Assembly: GCA_900768725.1 (NCBI GenBank)
Contig: CAAGDU010000084.1
Location: forward strand, 1 to 10,534
Direction: 5' to 3'
Length of the DNA: 10,534 bases
DNA from: Bacteroidales bacterium
GTDB lineage: Bacteria; Bacteroidota; Bacteroidia; Bacteroidales; Paludibacteraceae
The notes beneath the pieces are model-generated. The model searched no databases, was not told the DNA's origin, and saw only the letters and a list, made by a program, of their open reading frames with translations. Below are positions 1 through 6,856 of the stretch, in pieces. Made by a program: the position numbers and the translations under genes. The number at the start of each line of letters is the position of its first letter. Position 1 is the stretch's first letter.

Positions 1-534
1 GAGGTGAAGATGATGTCGGCATTGCTGGATTCTGCGGTGTTCCCCGGCACGCAAGGCGGTCCGCTGGAGCACGTGATAGCCGCGAAGGCAGTGGCGTTCG
101 GAGAGGCACTCACGCCGGAGTTTGTGGCATATCAGAAGCAGGTGAAGACCAACGCAGCGGTGATGGCGCAGGCTTTCATCGACAAGGGGTATAAGATTAT
201 CTCAGGCGGTACGGACAACCACAGCATGCTGGTGGACCTGCGGACGAAATACCCCGACCTGACGGGTAAGGTGGCAGAGAAAGCGCTCGTGGCAGCCGAC
301 ATCACCACCAACAAGAACATGGTGCCGTTTGACACCCGCTCGGCTTTCCAGACCTCGGGCTTGCGTTTCGGTACTCCCGCTATCACCACGCGCGGACTGA
401 AAGAAGACAAGATGCCGTGGATAGTAGACCTCATCGACCGCGTGCTGCAAGCGCCGGAGTCGGAGAGCGTGATTGCCACGGTGCGCGCCGAGGTGAACCG
501 CGAGATGACGCAACATCCGCTGTTCGCATGGTAG
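1..534 (+). CDS. glyA: Serine hydroxymethyltransferase, C-terminal part (5' end outside window)
   Basis: Cytosolic PLP enzyme that interconverts serine plus tetrahydrofolate with glycine plus 5,10-methylene-tetrahydrofolate, the main source of one-carbon units. The frame is open from base 1 and ends at TAG 532-534, so about 177 C-terminal residues are visible of a protein usually near 420. Family landmarks seen: SAVFPGTQGGPLEHVIAAKA near the start, SGGTDNHSMLVDL in the middle, NKNMVPFD, and TSGLRFGTPAITTRG, which carries the arginine that binds the substrate carboxylate. The PLP-binding lysine lies upstream of the window and cannot be checked. Any internal ATG or GTG near base 4 is not the true start. 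No hairpin plus T-run terminator is obvious after the stop; an AT-rich 14-nt repeat follows. The assignment is secure from the motif order. Confidence 0.96.
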   Translation, partial: EVKMMSALLDSAVFPGTQGGPLEHVIAAKAVAFGEALTPEFVAYQKQVKTNAAVMAQAFIDKGYKIISGGTDNHSMLVDLRTKYPDLTGKVAEKALVAADITTNKNMVPFDTRSAFQTSGLRFGTPAITTRGLKEDKMPWIVDLIDRVLQAPESESVIATVRAEVNREMTQHPLFAW

Positions 535-540
535 GAAGTT

Positions 541-568
541 AATTAAGAATTATGAATTAAGAATTAAG
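541..568. repeat. Two tandem 14-nt AT-rich units after glyA
   Basis: Bases 541-554 read AATTAAGAATTATG and 555-568 read AATTAAGAATTAAG, identical at 13 of 14 positions. They start seven bases after the glyA stop. Short AT-rich repeats of this kind are common between genes in Bacteroidota. No function is visible. Confidence 0.75.
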
Positions 569-726
569 AGGGCATTGCGGGGTAGAAGACTCCGAATAAA
601 TCCTTTTGAATCTCTGCAAGGGCGAGAGCCCGAAGCAAGGCGATTGTGATAAGCCTACTCGCTGACGCTCGCGAGATTAAGAGGGATTATTACGGAGAAT
701 CTGAAACCTAAATAGTAGGCTTTTGT
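569..726. other. Intergenic spacer with inverted and direct repeats, no gene seen
   Basis: No credible open frame is present. AAGCCTACT (651-659) and AGTAGGCTT (714-722) form a perfect 9-bp inverted repeat with a 54-nt loop. The right arm ends four bases before the ATG at 727, so pairing could affect initiation of the nuclease gene. A GGGC-GAGA-GCCC mini-hairpin sits at 620-631, and CTCGCGAG at 668-675 is a palindrome. The 10-mer ATTAAGAGGG occurs at 563-572 and again at 676-685. No clear TAnnTTTG promoter was found in front of 727. Confidence 0.5.
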
Positions 727-2307
727 ATGATTAGACGAGGTAAACACGTGATATTATTGCTTCTGTGGTTTGGGGTGGCGCTTGGCTATGCCCAGACCAC
801 GGTGCATGTCGCTGACCCGAAGGAATGGAAGAACACGGAACTGACAGCCTACGTGGGGCAGACGGTGGTGTTCGACTGCCCGATGTACATCACCAACAAT
901 GCCTACGGTCGCTACTCGGTGTCGCCGCGGCGGCTCTACAGCCCTACCAACCAAGCGCTGCCGAAGAGCGAGGAGTACAAAGCGCTCAGCACGCTCAACG
1001 CCTACGGGCAGATGAGTATCAGCAACCTGCCGGGCTACCATCGCTGCGGGGAGATGATAGACGGGCTGACGGTCAGCGTGCAGTCGTATTCTTCGGTTAC
1101 CTACGTGAGCGGCACCTTCCGCGGAAACACCCGCGCCGAGATGGAGCGCGCGCTGCCGCCTCTGAATCAGAAAGGCGAGCCGCGGCTGATAGTATGCGCT
1201 GCCAACTTGGAGTACTACCTCGTAGAGCAGTTAGGCGGCTCCATGGGTCCGCGGGACGAGGCGGCGCATCAGAAGCAGCGAGAGAAAGTGAGCAAGGCGT
1301 TGGCGAAGATAGGCGCAGACGTCTATGGACTGGTGGAGATTCAGCAGGGGCAGAACGCCATTGCAGAGATAGCTGCAGACCTGACCGCCAACACAGGGCA
1401 TCCGTATGACTATGTGGACGACGGCGGCTCCGCCAGCGGCACCTACACCAAGTCGGGATATGTCTATCGCACCGACAAGGTGCAGCCCGAATACAGGCTC
1501 TTTGAGAACAACTCAATTGTACAAAACCGCAAGAAGATACAGTGTTTCCGCGAGTTGGACGGCGATGCGGACGATGCGAACGATGAGTATTTCCTCTTCT
1601 CGCTCAACCATTTCAAAGCCAAGTCGGGCACGGGCACGGGCTTGGATGCCGACCAAGGCGACGGGCAGGGTATCTTCAACTACTCCCGCGTGCAGGAGGC
1701 GTTATCCGTTATCAATCAGTACAGTAGCGTGCAGTCGGCTACGCAGGAGCCCGACATACTCATCATGGGAGACCTGAATGCGTATGCAATGGAAGACCCT
1801 ATCACCACGCTGACGGATGCCGGTATGATTGACCTCCATCGCGCTTTCCATGCCGACTCGAGTTATAGTTACGTCTTTGGCGGTAAGGCGGGCTACCTTG
1901 ACCACGCGCTCAGCAACAGCACCCTCTTCCCGCAGATCACCGGCATGGCGGCGTATCACCTCAACTCCGACGAGTCGGACGAATACACCTACGACAAGTC
2001 GGACGACCGCACGATGTTCCGCTATTCTGACCACGACCCGATACTCGTAGGACTGGCGCTTGACAAAACCTTGCAATACAACCCCGACATGAACATCTCG
2101 CGCGAGGGCAACACGCTGATTATCAACAACGCGCGCTCCAGAGACGACAAGTCGTTCTACCGCATATACACCTTGCAAGGCTTGCTTTTAGAGCAGGCAG
2201 AGATTACCGACAGCCCCTACAAACTAAGCGTACCCGCAAACACAGGCGTGTATATCATACAGGTCTATTACGACGGCAAGGTAACTACACTGAAAGTAGG
2301 GATATGA
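727..2307 (+). CDS. Secreted endonuclease/exonuclease/phosphatase-family nuclease with T9SS sorting tail
   Basis: 526 residues. Residues 1-22 are a Sec signal peptide (basic MIRRGK, hydrophobic core, cleavage probably after YAQ). Residues 25-135 form a beta-rich N-terminal domain not firmly identified (OB-like is possible). About 150-445 is the EEP nuclease fold: N160 in CAANLEYY, metal ligand E204 in GLVEIQ, H295 in SLNHFKAKSG, D349/N351 in MGDLNAY, D392-H393 in YLDHAL, and D435-H436 in SDHDP. All expected catalytic positions are present, so it should be an active Mg-dependent DNase or phosphodiesterase like extracellular nucleases of the ExeM type. Residues about 451-526 look like a T9SS type A C-terminal sorting domain, ending GVYIIQVYYDGKVTTLKVGI, so the protein is probably exported to the surface or medium. 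Its stop overlaps the ligA start (ATGA), suggesting translational coupling. The exact substrate (DNA, RNA or nucleotide) is not determined. Confidence 0.88.
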   Translation: MIRRGKHVILLLLWFGVALGYAQTTVHVADPKEWKNTELTAYVGQTVVFDCPMYITNNAYGRYSVSPRRLYSPTNQALPKSEEYKALSTLNAYGQMSISNLPGYHRCGEMIDGLTVSVQSYSSVTYVSGTFRGNTRAEMERALPPLNQKGEPRLIVCAANLEYYLVEQLGGSMGPRDEAAHQKQREKVSKALAKIGADVYGLVEIQQGQNAIAEIAADLTANTGHPYDYVDDGGSASGTYTKSGYVYRTDKVQPEYRLFENNSIVQNRKKIQCFRELDGDADDANDEYFLFSLNHFKAKSGTGTGLDADQGDGQGIFNYSRVQEALSVINQYSSVQSATQEPDILIMGDLNAYAMEDPITTLTDAGMIDLHRAFHADSSYSYVFGGKAGYLDHALSNSTLFPQITGMAAYHLNSDESDEYTYDKSDDRTMFRYSDHDPILVGLALDKTLQYNPDMNISREGNTLIINNARSRDDKSFYRIYTLQGLLLEQAEITDSPYKLSVPANTGVYIIQVYYDGKVTTLKVGI

Positions 2308-4364
2308 TGACACTCTTCGATGACATAGAGGCTCCCGAGCGGGAGGAGATTCGGCAGTTGCGCAAAGAACTGACGGAGCACAATTATCGTTATTATGTGC
2401 TCAGCAGTCCCGTTATCTCCGATGTGGAGTTCGACCGCAAGATGCGCCGCTTGCAGGATTTGGAGGCGCGCTATCCCGATATGTTCGACCCCAAGTCGCC
2501 GACGCAGCAGGTGGGTTCCGACCTCAGCCCGAAGCAAAGCGGCAAATGGGAGCAGGTGGCGCACCGCTACCCCATGCTCTCGCTGGCGAACACCTACTCG
2601 CGGGAGGAAGTGGCGGACTGGCTGCGCAAACTGCCCGAGGGGGTGGAGATAGTGTGTGAGTTGAAGTTCGACGGACTGAGCATATCGCTCTGGTATGAGC
2701 AGGGAACGCTCACCAAAGCCGTAACCCGCGGCGACGGGCAGAAGGGCGACAACGTGGTGGAGAACATCAAGACCATCCCCTCCATCCCGTGGCATGTTGA
2801 GGGCGAGGATGTCCCCGAACGTTTCGAGATGCGCGGCGAGGTGTTGCTGCCATGGGCGAACTTCGAGCGACTGAATCAGGAGCGCGCCAATCAGGAAGAG
2901 GCGCTGTTCGCCAATCCGCGCAATGCCGCATCGGGCACGCTCAAGTTGCAGGACACACGCGAAGTGGCGCGGCGAGGGCTGGATGCCTACCTATATTATA
3001 TGTTGGGCGAGGACCTGCCTGCCAAGACCCATTTCGACCGTCTGCAGACGGCTCGCCGCTGGGGATTTCAAATCAGCGAACACATCCGCGTATGCCGAAC
3101 GCTGGACGAGGTGATGGCATACATCGCCTACTGGGACAGCGCCCGCAAAGACCTGCCTATCGCCACGGACGGCATCGTGCTGAAAGTGAACGACTTAGCG
3201 CAGCAGGAAGAGTTGGGCTTCACCGCCAAGACACCGCGCTGGGCAATCGCCTATAAGTTCCCCGCCGAGAAGCAGAAGACGCTCCTGCGCGAGATAACCT
3301 ACCAAGTGGGGCGCACGGGCGTCGTTACGCCTGTGGCGAACCTCGAGCCGGTGCACCTCTCCGGCACTATCGTCCAGCGCGCCACCCTCCACAACGAGGA
3401 CTTCATCCGCTCGCTGCACATCCGCCCGGGAGACATGGTCTTTGTGGAGAAAGGCGGCGAAATCATCCCGAAGATAACGGGGAAAGCAGAGGAAGAACAA
3501 GACCCCCTCCAACTCCCCCTACAAAGGGGGAGAGCATACCCTTCGGACTACGATTTCCATTTCCCCACGCAGTGCCCCGAGTGCGGAGCGGAGTTGGTGC
3601 GCGTGGAGGGAGAGGCGGCATGGCGTTGCCCGAACGAGCAAGGCTGCCCGCCGCAGATAAAAGGCAAGATGATACATTTCGTCAGCCGCCGCGCGATGAA
3701 CATCGAGGGGCTGGGCGAAGAGACCATCGAACTGCTCTACGAACAGGGGTTGCTGCATAACATCGCCGACATCTATGCCCTCACATTCAACGACCTTGCC
3801 TCCCAAGAGCGCTTTGGCGAGAAGTCGGCGCAGAACATCCTCAACGGTATCGCCAACAGCCTGCTCGTGCCGTGGGAGCGCGTGCTCTTCGCCCTCGGCA
3901 TACGCATGGTGGGCGAGACCACAGCGAAGAAACTGGCGCGCCGCTTCACCTCTTTGGAGCAACTGCAAGGCGCAAGCAGAGAGCAGTTGATAGCCGTGGA
4001 GGACGTGGGAGAGCAGATAGCGGATAACATCATCGCTTACTTTGCCGACGAGCGCAACAGAGAGATTATCCGCCGATTGCAGGACGCGGGATTGCAGATG
4101 CAGGGGCAGGAGTTGGAGGTGGTCTCCCAAGCGTTGGCAGGGCAAAGCATCGTCATCTCGGGCACGTTCGCGCAGCATAGCCGCGACGAGTACAAGGCGA
4201 TGATAGAGGCGCACGGCGGCAAGAACGTGGGCTCCGTCAGCAAAAAGACCTCGTTCATCCTTGCCGGTGAGAACATGGGACCCGAGAAACTGAAGAAAGT
4301 AGAAGCATTGGGCATCCCCCTCATGACCGAAGAAGAGTTCTTAGAACTAATCGCAAACCACTAA
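2304..4364 (+). CDS. ligA: NAD-dependent DNA ligase LigA
   Basis: 686 residues, close to the usual 660-700. Seals nicks in duplex DNA during replication and repair, with NAD+ as adenylate donor. N-terminal domain Ia contains YRYYVLSSPVISDVEFD (29-45). The adenylation domain carries the active lysine K121 in CELKFDG, then TRGDGQKGDN (141-150), FANPRNAASGTLK (202-214) and TDGIVLKVN (288-296). The OB fold follows (about 325-395, with GGEIIPKITG). The zinc finger uses C424, C427, C442 and C448, then come helix-hairpin-helix repeats and a BRCT domain (about 608-686). Start ATG 2304 overlaps the upstream stop; the ATG at 2307 is an alternative. Odd point: residues 400-411 (DPLQLPLQRGRA), in the linker between OB fold and zinc finger, are encoded by a palindromic repeat and make this linker longer than I recall for relatives. 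Catalytic residues are intact, so activity is expected. Confidence 0.97.
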   Translation: MMTLFDDIEAPEREEIRQLRKELTEHNYRYYVLSSPVISDVEFDRKMRRLQDLEARYPDMFDPKSPTQQVGSDLSPKQSGKWEQVAHRYPMLSLANTYSREEVADWLRKLPEGVEIVCELKFDGLSISLWYEQGTLTKAVTRGDGQKGDNVVENIKTIPSIPWHVEGEDVPERFEMRGEVLLPWANFERLNQERANQEEALFANPRNAASGTLKLQDTREVARRGLDAYLYYMLGEDLPAKTHFDRLQTARRWGFQISEHIRVCRTLDEVMAYIAYWDSARKDLPIATDGIVLKVNDLAQQEELGFTAKTPRWAIAYKFPAEKQKTLLREITYQVGRTGVVTPVANLEPVHLSGTIVQRATLHNEDFIRSLHIRPGDMVFVEKGGEIIPKITGKAEEEQDPLQLPLQRGRAYPSDYDFHFPTQCPECGAELVRVEGEAAWRCPNEQGCPPQIKGKMIHFVSRRAMNIEGLGEETIELLYEQGLLHNIADIYALTFNDLASQERFGEKSAQNILNGIANSLLVPWERVLFALGIRMVGETTAKKLARRFTSLEQLQGASREQLIAVEDVGEQIADNIIAYFADERNREIIRRLQDAGLQMQGQELEVVSQALAGQSIVISGTFAQHSRDEYKAMIEAHGGKNVGSVSKKTSFILAGENMGPEKLKKVEALGIPLMTEEEFLELIANH
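3501..3536 (+). repeat. Palindromic element copy A, in frame inside ligA
   Basis: Perfect 8-bp stem CTCCCCCT (3513-3520) / AGGGGGAG (3525-3532) with tetraloop ACAA. Read in the ligA frame it gives DPLQLPLQRGRA. It shares the CTACA(A/G)AGG loop region, the leading GAC codon and the reading phase with copy B in nspC. I infer insertion of a mobile or proliferating palindrome tolerated in an interdomain linker. Confidence 0.75.
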
Positions 4365-4368
4365 CAAC

Positions 4369-4896
4369 ATGAATCTCAAAGAAAAAATATATTCCTTTGT
4401 CACTCGCAGGCAGCCGAAGCGCGATGCCAAGTGGCCGCACTGGGAGAGCGTGAAGCATGTGCTGGTGCTCTACGAAAGCGACTTCGTTGAGAAGAACCCT
4501 ACGATTCGCGCCATCCGCACCGAGTTACAGAAACACCATATTGATGCTGTCTTTTGGGGCTATGTACCCAAGAAAGAGGTGCAGTCGGCAGTGCTGCCGC
4601 AGAGCCGTATCGTGGGCTTGAAGGATTTTAACTGCTTTGGATATCCCCGCAAGGAGTTGGTACAGGATTTGCAGCAACAAAGATACGACCTCGTGATTGA
4701 CCTCAACCAAAGCAATGCCCTACCCTTGCGCTACCTCTGCCTGCTGGCGAACGCAGGATTCAAAAGCGGCATGGCGTTTGAAGATGGCATACCCTCGCCG
4801 CGCGACCTGCAAATCAACATGCAGCCGCAGGAGACACCGGAATTCCTCTTCCAACAGATTATTCACTATCTAACGAATATACAAAGCAATGACTAA
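4369..4896 (+). CDS. Conserved hypothetical protein, probably DUF6913 family
   Basis: 175 residues, no signal peptide or membrane segment, so probably cytosolic. I recognise the general type as a small conserved protein of Bacteroidota found near dapA (DUF6913 is my best recollection, not checked). Function is unknown. Visible features: a basic N-terminus (FVTRRQPKRDAKW), a hydrophobic strand VKHVLVLYES (28-37) followed by a helix, AVFWGYVPKKE (60-70), a DFNCFGYPRK motif (86-95) and YDLVIDLN (106-113) that could close a Rossmann-like alpha/beta core. The start ATG lies 4 nt after the ligA stop, and the 3' end overlaps the dapA start by 8 nt, so it is almost certainly in the same transcript. 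Composition matches its neighbours. Confidence 0.8.
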   Translation: MNLKEKIYSFVTRRQPKRDAKWPHWESVKHVLVLYESDFVEKNPTIRAIRTELQKHHIDAVFWGYVPKKEVQSAVLPQSRIVGLKDFNCFGYPRKELVQDLQQQRYDLVIDLNQSNALPLRYLCLLANAGFKSGMAFEDGIPSPRDLQINMQPQETPEFLFQQIIHYLTNIQSND

Positions 4897-5809
4897 CCCC
4901 TCTCAACATTCAACGCTCAACGCTCAACCTTTGCTACCCTCTTTGTGTGGTTTAGGTACCGCCCTTATCACGCCTTTCCTGCCCGACAAAACGGTAGATT
5001 TCAAAGCCCTCGGCACCCTGATAGAGCACCAGATTGCAGCGGGAGTGGACTATATAGTGGTCTTCGGCACTACCTCCGAGATGGTTACGCTCAACGAGTT
5101 GGAGCGTATCACCGTGCGCGATTACATTGTCCGCCGCGTGGCGGGTCGCGTGCCGTTGGTGCTCGGCATAGGCGGTAACTGCACAGAGCATGTCATCTGC
5201 GAGATAAAACAGCAGGCACCCATCCTGACGCAACATTTCCGCGCTATCCTCTCCGTCTGCCCTTACTACAACAAACCCAACCAGCAGGGCATGTTCCAAC
5301 ATTTCTGCGCCATCGCCGAGGCATCGCCTCTGCCTGTCATCCTCTACAATGTGCCCGGGCGCACAGGCGTGAACCTGTTGCCGGAGACGGTGGCAAGGCT
5401 CTACAAAGCCATGCCGGAGAAGATAGTAGGCATCAAAGAGGCGAGCGGGAAACTCGACCAGATAAAACGCCTGCTGGAGATTATGCCCGAGGAGTTTATG
5501 GTGATTTCGGGGGATGATAAGTACGCTTGCGAACTGATGGAAGCGGGAGCCAAAGGGCTTATCTCCGTAGCAAGCAACGCTTTCCCCGAGGACTTCCGCA
5601 CCATCGTCTATGAGAAAGACGCGGCGCTTGCTTGCAAATACAAGCAACTGGTGCACCTGCTCTTTGCCGAAGGAAGCCCCGCCGGCATCAAGTGCGTCCT
5701 CGCGGAGAAAGGTCCCATCAGCAACACCCTCCGCCTCCCCTTAGTCCCCTGCACCCCACTACTGCAACAAGAGATACGAGAAGAACTGCTGGCTATTGGC
5801 TGTCTGTAA
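4889..5809 (+). CDS. dapA: 4-hydroxy-tetrahydrodipicolinate synthase
   Basis: 306 residues, a TIM-barrel class I aldolase that condenses pyruvate with aspartate-semialdehyde, the first committed step of lysine and meso-diaminopimelate (cell wall) synthesis. Motifs: GTTSE (60-64, pyruvate-binding threonines), CPYYNKP (124-130, with the catalytic-triad tyrosine), LYNVPGRTG (152-160, Tyr153 and Arg158), Schiff-base lysine K183 in GIKEASG, and ISGDD (206-210). The core begins at about residue 20 (CGLGTALITPF). The first 14-15 residues are encoded partly by a 7-nt tandem repeat and do not resemble the family. The ATG at 4889 overlaps the upstream gene by 8 nt; TTG at 4931 is an in-frame start that would give a family-length N-terminus and skip the repeat. 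No other ATG lies in between. Which start is used decides whether repeat-number change would frameshift the gene. Confidence 0.95.
   Translation: MTNPSQHSTLNAQPLLPSLCGLGTALITPFLPDKTVDFKALGTLIEHQIAAGVDYIVVFGTTSEMVTLNELERITVRDYIVRRVAGRVPLVLGIGGNCTEHVICEIKQQAPILTQHFRAILSVCPYYNKPNQQGMFQHFCAIAEASPLPVILYNVPGRTGVNLLPETVARLYKAMPEKIVGIKEASGKLDQIKRLLEIMPEEFMVISGDDKYACELMEAGAKGLISVASNAFPEDFRTIVYEKDAALACKYKQLVHLLFAEGSPAGIKCVLAEKGPISNTLRLPLVPCTPLLQQEIREELLAIGCL
4903..4930 (+). repeat. Heptanucleotide tandem repeat at the 5' end of dapA
   Basis: Four 7-nt units: TCAACAT, TCAACGC, TCAACGC, TCAACCT. They occupy roughly codons 6-14 counted from the ATG at 4889. Seven is not a multiple of three, so gain or loss of one unit would shift the frame if translation starts at 4889. 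Confidence 0.85.
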
Positions 5810-6046
5810 CTTAAATACTATAATCCTCCCGTAAATTCAAACAACCTTGCAAAATAGTACCTTGACAAGCAAAATCTTCAAAATGGTTATAATGGGCATG
5901 TGATTAACTTCGTCCTGAGGCATAACCCAAATTAACTTTATTTTTCTACATCCCCGATACCTGCTACACCAGCCAGTTGCAGAAAATCGAAATCGAGACA
6001 GACGCGGAAACCGTCTCGCTAACCATCATCCTCCAACTATCGTGGT

Positions 6047-6073
6047 CTCCAAAGCAGTTTGACTGCTTTGGAG
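6047..6073. repeat. Perfect 12-bp hairpin with 3-nt loop
   Basis: CTCCAAAGCAGT (6047-6058), loop TTG, ACTGCTTTGGAG (6062-6073). The arms match at all 12 positions. No T-run follows on either strand, so it is not a standard intrinsic terminator. It lies in the GC-richer block between dapA and the agmatinase leader. Confidence 0.85.
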
Positions 6074-6190
6074 GGAGGAGGAAACGCGGCGACTTAACGG
6101 ACGCAGTCCATTTTTCGTCGCAAGCCGCTTCCGACGATGGCAATGGTCAGACGCAGATTTTCCAATCCGAATTCAACAGATTAAGCACGC

Positions 6191-6212
6191 GGGGATGCCC
6201 CGATAAATCGGG
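6191..6212. repeat. Compact overlapping hairpins around a CCCGAT-AA-ATCGGG palindrome
   Basis: GGGG-ATG-CCCC at 6191-6201 overlaps CCCGAT (6199-6204), AA, ATCGGG (6207-6212). The two pairings are mutually exclusive because they share the CCC. This resembles dispersed GC palindromes of Bacteroidota intergenic regions. Its role is unknown. Confidence 0.6.
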
Positions 6213-6372
6213 ATGCAAGCCTATGCGCACCCGGACAGGGCAGTATCCTTCACTGTGCTAAAAGGGCAAGAAAAGGCAAAATTGACCCGATGATTGCACG
6301 AGAAAGAAAAGAAGATGTGATTGTCTATTTTGGTACACATCACAACCTTTATTCATAAAAAGACCCTAATTG

Positions 6373-6404
6373 TTTGTATATATGGGAAAAAAGTTGTAAC
6401 TTTG
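6373..6404 (+). promoter_or_regulatory. Bacteroidota-type sigma promoter
   Basis: TTTG at 6373-6376 and TAACTTTG at 6397-6404, separated by 20 nt, match the Bacteroides consensus TTTG near -33 and TAnnTTTG near -7. Transcription would start at about 6410-6413, giving a leader of about 445 nt before the agmatinase ATG at 6857. It is the best promoter candidate in the window and would drive the polyamine cluster. Confidence 0.7.
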
Positions 6405-6416
6405 TCGCCCCGAATG

Positions 6417-6442
6417 ATTTAGGGTGGATGTGAACCCTAAAT
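6417..6442 (+). promoter_or_regulatory. Hairpin at the start of the predicted leader
   Basis: ATTTAGGGT (6417-6425), loop GGATGTGA, ACCCTAAAT (6434-6442): a perfect 9-bp stem with an 8-nt loop, beginning only a few bases after the predicted transcription start. It could protect the 5' end of the transcript or bind a regulator. No terminator T-run follows. Confidence 0.5.
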
Positions 6443-6448
6443 ACCTCT

Positions 6449-6511
6449 GTTAATTATCGTTCATCCTCCGTTAATTACCGTTCATCCTCCGTTTATTACC
6501 ATTAATTATTC
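6449..6511 (+). repeat. 21-nt tandem repeat in the agmatinase leader
   Basis: Units at 6449-6469 and 6470-6490 differ at one of 21 positions (core GTTAATTA-Y-CGTTCATCCTCC). A degenerate third unit follows at 6491-6511. The units overlap the start of the TTAAYGG/CCRTTAA motif field. Confidence 0.75.
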
Positions 6512-6827
6512 GTTAATTTTATGCCTCCATTAAAGCCCGTTAAAGGTTCATTAAAAGGCAATATTTAATGGTTCATTATATGGTTTTTAACGGAGAGAGC
6601 AAGAGGAAATGAATGGTCAATTAACAAGCATTAACGGGGGCATTTGTTGTATTTTTTGCGGCTTGAAGCCGAATGTACCTTCCCGCCCCCGTACCCCCTC
6701 CCCTCTTTTTAGGAGAGGCGGGGGAGTTAGAGCAAACTTCGTCTATTTAGGTTTTAATGGTTCTTTAATGAACTTTAATGGAGAATAAAAAACGAGAGAT
6801 TAATGGTCCATTAACGGGTATTAACGG
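6468..6827. promoter_or_regulatory. Field of 13 TTAAYGG/CCRTTAA motifs upstream of agmatinase
   Basis: CCRTTAA occurs at 6468, 6499, 6527, 6537 and 6808. TTAAYGG occurs at 6565, 6587, 6631, 6754, 6775, 6800, 6811 and 6821. The first four are all in one orientation and nearly all later ones in the other. TTAATGG-T-CCATTAA at 6800-6814 is a perfect palindrome with a one-base centre. This density is far above chance for a 7-mer. It may be an operator array, a degenerate satellite, or sequence shaped by replication or recombination. No binding protein is known to me. Confidence 0.5.
6691..6730. repeat. Imperfect GC-rich palindrome, diverged copy E of the CCCTCCC family
   Basis: CCTCT (6702-6706) pairs with AGAGG (6714-6718). 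After one mismatch, CCCTC/GGGGG-type pairing continues outward to about 6696 and 6724. The right edge GGGGGAGTTAG recalls the AACTCCC flanks of copies A and D. It interrupts the AT-rich leader of the agmatinase gene. Confidence 0.5.
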
Positions 6828-6856
6828 AGAACGAAAATATTTAGCGTTTTTAGATT

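Larger units (their letters stand above)
5810..6372. other. Intergenic region without a convincing gene; several hairpins
   Basis: AT-rich up to about 5950, then a GC-richer block to about 6270, then AT-rich again. The block can be read through on + from a TTG at 5977 to 6261 (94 codons), but there is no ATG, no recognisable domain and an uneven composition; the minus strand gives fragments only. It may be a decayed mobile element or pseudogene, a structured RNA, or a dispersed intergenic repeat. Hairpins at 6047-6073 and 6199-6212 are listed separately. No T-run terminator follows dapA. Confidence 0.4.

Noticed and set aside
3519..4214. 231-codon minus-strand frame inside ligA
   Set aside because: Antisense shadow of the ligA zinc-finger/HhH/BRCT region, with no domain signal of its own.
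5862..5893. Perfect E. coli-type TTGACA and TATAAT hexamers
   Set aside because: The spacer is 20 nt, too long for that promoter class, and Bacteroidota use a different consensus. No gene follows directly.
6047..6073. Intrinsic terminator for dapA
   Set aside because: No T-run after the stem on either strand, and it is about 240 bases from the dapA stop.
5977..6261. 94-codon + strand frame between dapA and speB
   Set aside because: Only a TTG start, no domain, and it runs through several palindromes. Treated as unexplained intergenic sequence rather than a gene.
6314..6344. CRP-like site TGTGA...TCACA
   Set aside because: The half-sites are 19 nt apart instead of 6, and Bacteroidota lack a clear equivalent use.
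6411..6856. Guanidine-type riboswitch upstream of the ureohydrolase
   Set aside because: ACGG motifs occur but not in the loops of GC stems, and no known aptamer core was recognised.
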